Assembly (NCBI GenBank): GCA_002422505.1
Contig: DIVX01000178.1
Location: 262 to 9,452 of the forward strand
Reading direction: 5' to 3'
Source: Desulfovibrio sp. UBA6121
GTDB taxonomy: Bacteria; Desulfobacterota; Desulfovibrionia; Desulfovibrionales; Desulfovibrionaceae
Length of the DNA stretch: 9,191 nucleotides
Below the pieces are notes generated by a model that saw nothing but the letters and a program-made list of their open reading frames with translations, searched no databases and was not told the origin of the DNA. Below, in pieces: positions 6,701 to 9,191 of this stretch. The stretch's first letter is position 1. Each line of letters starts with the position of its first letter. A program made the position numbers and the translations under genes.

Positions 6701-6725
6701 GAGCGCGCAAGGGCGCGGGCCGGGG

Positions 6726-8069
6726 CTACACGCCCAGCTGCTCCAGGCGGCTCAAGAGCCTGCGCGAGGCGGCGTGGCCGGGGTCTTGCTCCAGGGCGGA
6801 GGCGAGATAGAAGCGCGCCGTGGGAATGTCCTTGGTCATGGCGAAGGCGGATGCCATGCTGAAGGCCACGATGGGCGCTGTCTTGTGGAATTCCGGCGCT
6901 ATGCGCTGGACCTGCTCGTAAGCGCCCACGGCCATGCGGTGCAGCTGGCCATCGGCGTAGGCCAGGCCCATATTATAGATGACGCGCTCGTCGGACGGGG
7001 CCACGGTGAGGGCCTTTTTGTAGTTGTCCACCGCTTCGCGCCATTTTCCCTGGCGGCGCAGGGCTATGCCCAGCTTATTGAAGGTGGCCATGTCGTCCAG
7101 GGTCAGGTTGTCGCCCTTCATGTCGAGCAACTGCACGTAATATTTTTCCGCCAGCTCCGGCGAAGATTCCGCCACCACCTCGGCTATCTCTTGCACCACG
7201 CGGTCCACCTGGCTGAAGGCCTCGCGCTGGGCGTTGGCTATGGCCTCGCTGAAGTACTTGTCCGCGTTCTCCATCTCGCTTTTGCGCATGTAGACTTTGC
7301 CTATCTCGCACTTGCGCTCGGTGTTCAGCGGGCTGATGATGTCGAGCTTGCGCAGGTAGCGCAGGTAGGCGTCCTCGTCGAGCTCCTTGTGCGCATCGGC
7401 CAGCTTCTTGAGGGGCTCCAGGTACAGGCGCGCGCCCACGTGGGCGGCCTCGTAGGAGCGGATGGCCTCGTCGCGGCGGTCCTCGGCCAGGAAGGCGTCG
7501 CCCAGCAGCATGTAGGCCACCGGGCTTTTGTCCTTCAGGCGCAGAATCTCCTGGGCCAGTTGCTTCACCTTGGCGGTATCGCCCAGGTCCAGGCAACTGC
7601 GGGCCTCTTGCACCAGCTGGCTTATTCTGCCCTGGGGCTTAATGGCCCCGGCCATTTTCTCCACCAGAGTGTCCACGCTCACCGGCTTGGTCAAAATGCT
7701 GTCCACGCCGATTTCGAAGAGCTGGGAGAGGTCGTGCTTGCCGGTCTCCTGGGTCATAACGAGCAGGCGCGCCTGCGGGTAGGTGGTCTTGATGGTGCGC
7801 ATGAACTCGATGTTGGGCTTGCCGCGCAGGAGCCTGTCGGCCAGGACGAGCACGGGCAGCTTGCGGGCCACGCGGTCGCTCACCACTTTGATGACCTGCA
7901 CGGGGTCGGTGTAGACGTGCAGGCAGTCGGTCTTGACGCCCAGGGTCTTGAAGACAGCGGTGCGCAGGGAGCGCACAAAGAGCTGGTCATCGGAAAGCAT
8001 GACCAGAATCCCGGCCTGGTTCTCCAGGTAATCTCGCAGGTCCTGGTCAAATTTGGGGGCAATTGCCAT
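6726..8069 (-). CDS. Response-regulator receiver domain fused to TPR repeats
   Basis: A 447-residue cytoplasmic protein without signal or membrane segment. Residues about 20-145 are a CheY-like receiver with all active residues: acidic pair D27/D28 (LSDDQ), phospho-acceptor D78 (LVLADRLLRG), T106 (LLVMTQE) and K128 (ILTKPV). Residues about 150-447 are helical TPR-type repeats, best seen at 183-212 (PVAYMLLGDAFLAEDRRDEA), 327-358 (MATFNKLGIALRRQGKWREA) and 361-393. There is no DNA-binding or enzymatic output domain, so phosphorylation most likely controls a protein-protein contact. The gene is divergent from flagellin, suggesting a motility or chemotaxis role by context only. The ATG has no strong ribosome binding site (GAGCG is the best). 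The leader carries a sigma-70-like promoter and a palindrome. No partner kinase is in the window. Confidence 0.88.
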   Translation of the reverse strand: MAIAPKFDQDLRDYLENQAGILVMLSDDQLFVRSLRTAVFKTLGVKTDCLHVYTDPVQVIKVVSDRVARKLPVLVLADRLLRGKPNIEFMRTIKTTYPQARLLVMTQETGKHDLSQLFEIGVDSILTKPVSVDTLVEKMAGAIKPQGRISQLVQEARSCLDLGDTAKVKQLAQEILRLKDKSPVAYMLLGDAFLAEDRRDEAIRSYEAAHVGARLYLEPLKKLADAHKELDEDAYLRYLRKLDIISPLNTERKCEIGKVYMRKSEMENADKYFSEAIANAQREAFSQVDRVVQEIAEVVAESSPELAEKYYVQLLDMKGDNLTLDDMATFNKLGIALRRQGKWREAVDNYKKALTVAPSDERVIYNMGLAYADGQLHRMAVGAYEQVQRIAPEFHKTAPIVAFSMASAFAMTKDIPTARFYLASALEQDPGHAASRRLLSRLEQLGV

Positions 8070-8112
8070 GTGGAACGCTCGCTCGGTGGAGGTCAGTATT
8101 ATTTTCTATCCC

Positions 8113-8124
8113 GCTATTGATAGC
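8113..8124. promoter_or_regulatory. Short palindrome in the leader of the receiver-TPR gene
   Basis: GCTAT-TG-ATAGC is a perfect 5-bp dyad with a 2-bp centre, about 44 bp before the receiver-TPR start and about 30 bp downstream of its predicted transcription start. The loop is too small for an RNA hairpin, so if functional it would be an operator. It is short enough to be chance. Confidence 0.25.
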
Positions 8125-8160
8125 AGAATTGCTTACGGGCTCCAAGACCGGATATTGCGT

Positions 8161-8188
8161 ACTATAAAAAATGAGTACTCTCCGACAA
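8161..8188 (-). promoter_or_regulatory. Sigma-70-like promoter for the receiver-TPR gene
   Basis: On the minus strand TTGTCG (8188-8183) and TATAGT (8166-8161) are separated by 16 bp, matching 4 of 6 and 5 of 6 consensus bases. The predicted transcription start is near 8153, giving an mRNA leader of roughly 85 nt. It is the best minus-strand match I found in the AT-richer divergent region. Confidence 0.45.
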
Positions 8189-8256
8189 GGGGCTGACACC
8201 CGGCAGGTTTTTCTAGGCCAAGAGGAGCCGCACGAAAGAGTCTAGACAATATTTTA

Positions 8257-8273
8257 AACAAGAACCACTTGTT
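8257..8273. promoter_or_regulatory. Dyad upstream of the flagellin promoter
   Basis: AACAAG-AACCA-CTTGTT is a perfect 6-bp inverted repeat with a 5-bp spacer. Flanking TTTAA on the left and TTAAA on the right extend the symmetry with a one-base offset. It ends about 21 bp before the -24 element, around -55 relative to the predicted flagellin start. That position suits a regulator or activator site. The binding protein is unknown. Confidence 0.4.
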
Positions 8274-8293
8274 ATTAAAGGCATTTTCTTTGT

Positions 8294-8310
8294 TGGCATT
8301 GCGCGTGCAT
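8294..8310 (+). promoter_or_regulatory. Sigma-54-like -24/-12 promoter of flagellin
   Basis: TGGCAT at 8294-8299 and GTGCAT at 8305-8310 match the -24 (TGGCAC) and -12 (TTGCAT) elements. The invariant GG and GC are separated by exactly 10 bp, as RpoN requires. The transcription start would be near 8320, about 37 nt before the flagellin ATG. A sigma-28 type site (TAAA-N15-GCCGATAA) is not convincing here: TAAA at 8276 is followed by a poor -10 match. Confidence 0.6.
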
Positions 8311-8319
8311 AAGCCTGGG

Positions 8320-8348
8320 CCAAAGGGAATGTTTTTCGAACAAGGAGG
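8320..8348 (+). promoter_or_regulatory. Flagellin leader with two CsrA-like GGA sites and ribosome binding site
   Basis: The leader has CAAAGGGAATGT (GGA at 8326-8328) and GAACAAGGAGG (GGA at 8344-8346). The second resembles the CsrA consensus ACARGGA and includes the AAGGAGG ribosome binding site 8 nt before the ATG. The motifs are 18 nt apart, and TGTT-TTTCG-AACA (8330-8342) can form a small hairpin between them. This resembles flagellin leaders repressed by CsrA and relieved by FliW in other bacteria. CsrA binding here is inferred; the ribosome binding site itself is certain. Confidence 0.5.
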
Positions 8349-8356
8349 TTTCTGTC

Positions 8357-9191
8357 ATGTCTTTGGTGATCAATCATAACTTGATGGCCATGAACGCCGC
8401 CCGCAACCTGGGCACCGCGTATGGCAACCTGTCCACCTCGACCCAACGCCTGTCCTCCGGCCTGCGCGTTAACACCGCCGCAGACGACGCCGCCGGTCTG
8501 GCCATCCGCGAACTCATGCGCGCGGACATCAAGAGCATGAACCAGGGCGTGCGCAACGCAAACGACGCCATCTCCATGATCCAGACCGCAGACGGAGCGT
8601 TGGGCGTCATCGACGAAAAGCTCATCCGCCTGAAGGAACTGGCCATGCAGGCCTCGACGGGCACCTACAGCTCCGACCAGCGCCTGATGATCGACTCCGA
8701 ATACCAGGCCATGTGCTCGGAAATAACACGTATCGCCAACGCCACCGACTTCAACGGCATCCACCTGTTGAACGGGCATCTTTCCGGCGATGAAAACAGC
8801 CACAACGGCACCGGCATCGAGTCCGTGGGTGCGCTCAAGATCCACTTCGGGTCCGGCAACGACTCTTCCGAGGACTACTACTACATCAACGTGGGCTGCG
8901 CTACGGCCTCGGCCATGGGCCTTGGCATGCTGGCCGGCAGTAAGCAGAAGTACTCCGATGCGGAGATCGGCGCCGCCACCGCCACGGAAGCGGCCAAGAT
9001 GCTGGCCGCGAACAATGCGGGCAAGAGCATTTCCACCCAGGAGCTGGCCCAGCAGACCCTGGAGGCCATCAACCAGGCCATCATTTCCAAGGACAAGATC
9101 CGCGCCTCCCTGGGCGCCATGCAGAATCGCCTGGAAAACACCATCACCAACCTTTCCATCCAGGCGGAGAACCTGCAGGCTTCCGAGTCGC
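8357..9191 (+). CDS. fliC: Flagellin, 3' end beyond window
   Basis: The first 278 codons of a flagellin, the filament protein exported by the flagellar type III system. The N-terminal D0/D1 region is canonical: MSLVINHNLMAMNAARNL, RLSSGLRVNTAADDAAGLAI (31-50) and NQGVRNANDAISMIQTADGA (62-81). The C-terminal D1 part begins about residue 225 (SISTQELAQQTLEAINQAI) and continues to IQAENLQASES at the edge. Probably only about 15-20 residues are missing. The central domain is small (about 145-220), so total length would be near 295. Two cysteines, C120 and C181, are unusual for flagellins. ATG 8357 has AAGGAGG 8 nt upstream. A sigma-54-like promoter and possible CsrA sites precede it. The sequence resembles Desulfovibrio flagellins as I remember them. 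Paralogues named flaB or hag exist, so the symbol is generic. Confidence 0.96.
   Translation, partial: MSLVINHNLMAMNAARNLGTAYGNLSTSTQRLSSGLRVNTAADDAAGLAIRELMRADIKSMNQGVRNANDAISMIQTADGALGVIDEKLIRLKELAMQASTGTYSSDQRLMIDSEYQAMCSEITRIANATDFNGIHLLNGHLSGDENSHNGTGIESVGALKIHFGSGNDSSEDYYYINVGCATASAMGLGMLAGSKQKYSDAEIGAATATEAAKMLAANNAGKSISTQELAQQTLEAINQAIISKDKIRASLGAMQNRLENTITNLSIQAENLQASES

Noticed and set aside
6701..6725. Intrinsic terminator in the convergent gap
   Set aside because: GC-rich, but no stable stem followed by a T-run on either strand.
5716..6810. Plus-strand frame (364 codons) with PVE-type repeats, crossing the TPR gene and the small membrane gene
   Set aside because: It is antisense to clear TPR repeats and changes character abruptly; the PVE pattern follows from the 18-bp DNA repeat.
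8171..8245. 24-residue plus-strand ORF in the divergent promoter region
   Set aside because: No ribosome binding site, no recognisable sequence, and it overlaps the -35 and spacer region of the opposing promoter.
8213..8845. 210-codon minus-strand frame opposite flagellin
   Set aside because: Flagellin on the plus strand is unmistakable, and the antisense product has no recognisable feature.

Overview
The window looks like a chromosome segment of a high-GC, motile, anaerobic deltaproteobacterium, most likely Desulfovibrio or a close relative. This rests on the flagellin sequence, the energy-converting complex-I-like (Hyf) cluster and Desulfovibrio-style TPR proteins. It is my recognition of families, not a database result. 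I see no insertion sequence, CRISPR array, tRNA or rRNA.

Region 1 (1-4979, all minus strand) is one tightly packed operon read from high to low coordinates. It runs HTH-EIIA regulator, hyfB, hyfC, hyfE, hyfF, with hyfF leaving the window at base 1. Junctions are 4-bp (GTGA) and 1-bp (TGATG) overlaps followed by two gaps of only 6 bp, so co-translation is likely. The four Hyf proteins form the proton- or sodium-pumping membrane arm of a group 4 hydrogenase or formate-hydrogenlyase-like complex. The catalytic and FeS subunits must lie beyond base 1 if present. The first gene is the most interesting: an excisionase/MerR-type DNA-binding domain fused to a PTS EIIA(Ntr)-like domain with its phosphorylatable histidine intact. 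It suggests a link from the PTS phosphorelay to this energy complex.

Region 2 (4980-6370) holds a short intergenic stretch with interleaved inverted repeats, a membrane-anchored TPR protein with an odd repeat-rich N-terminus (minus strand), and six degenerate 14-bp tandem repeats directly upstream of its ribosome binding site.

Region 3 (6371-8069) holds a small unrecognised membrane protein (plus) converging on a response-regulator/TPR fusion protein (minus).

Region 4 (8070-9191) is an AT-richer divergent promoter region followed by a flagellin gene that runs off the right end. It carries a sigma-70-like promoter for the receiver-TPR gene and a sigma-54-like -24/-12 promoter for flagellin. 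The flagellin leader has two GGA motifs 18 nt apart, one inside the ribosome binding site, which suggests CsrA control.
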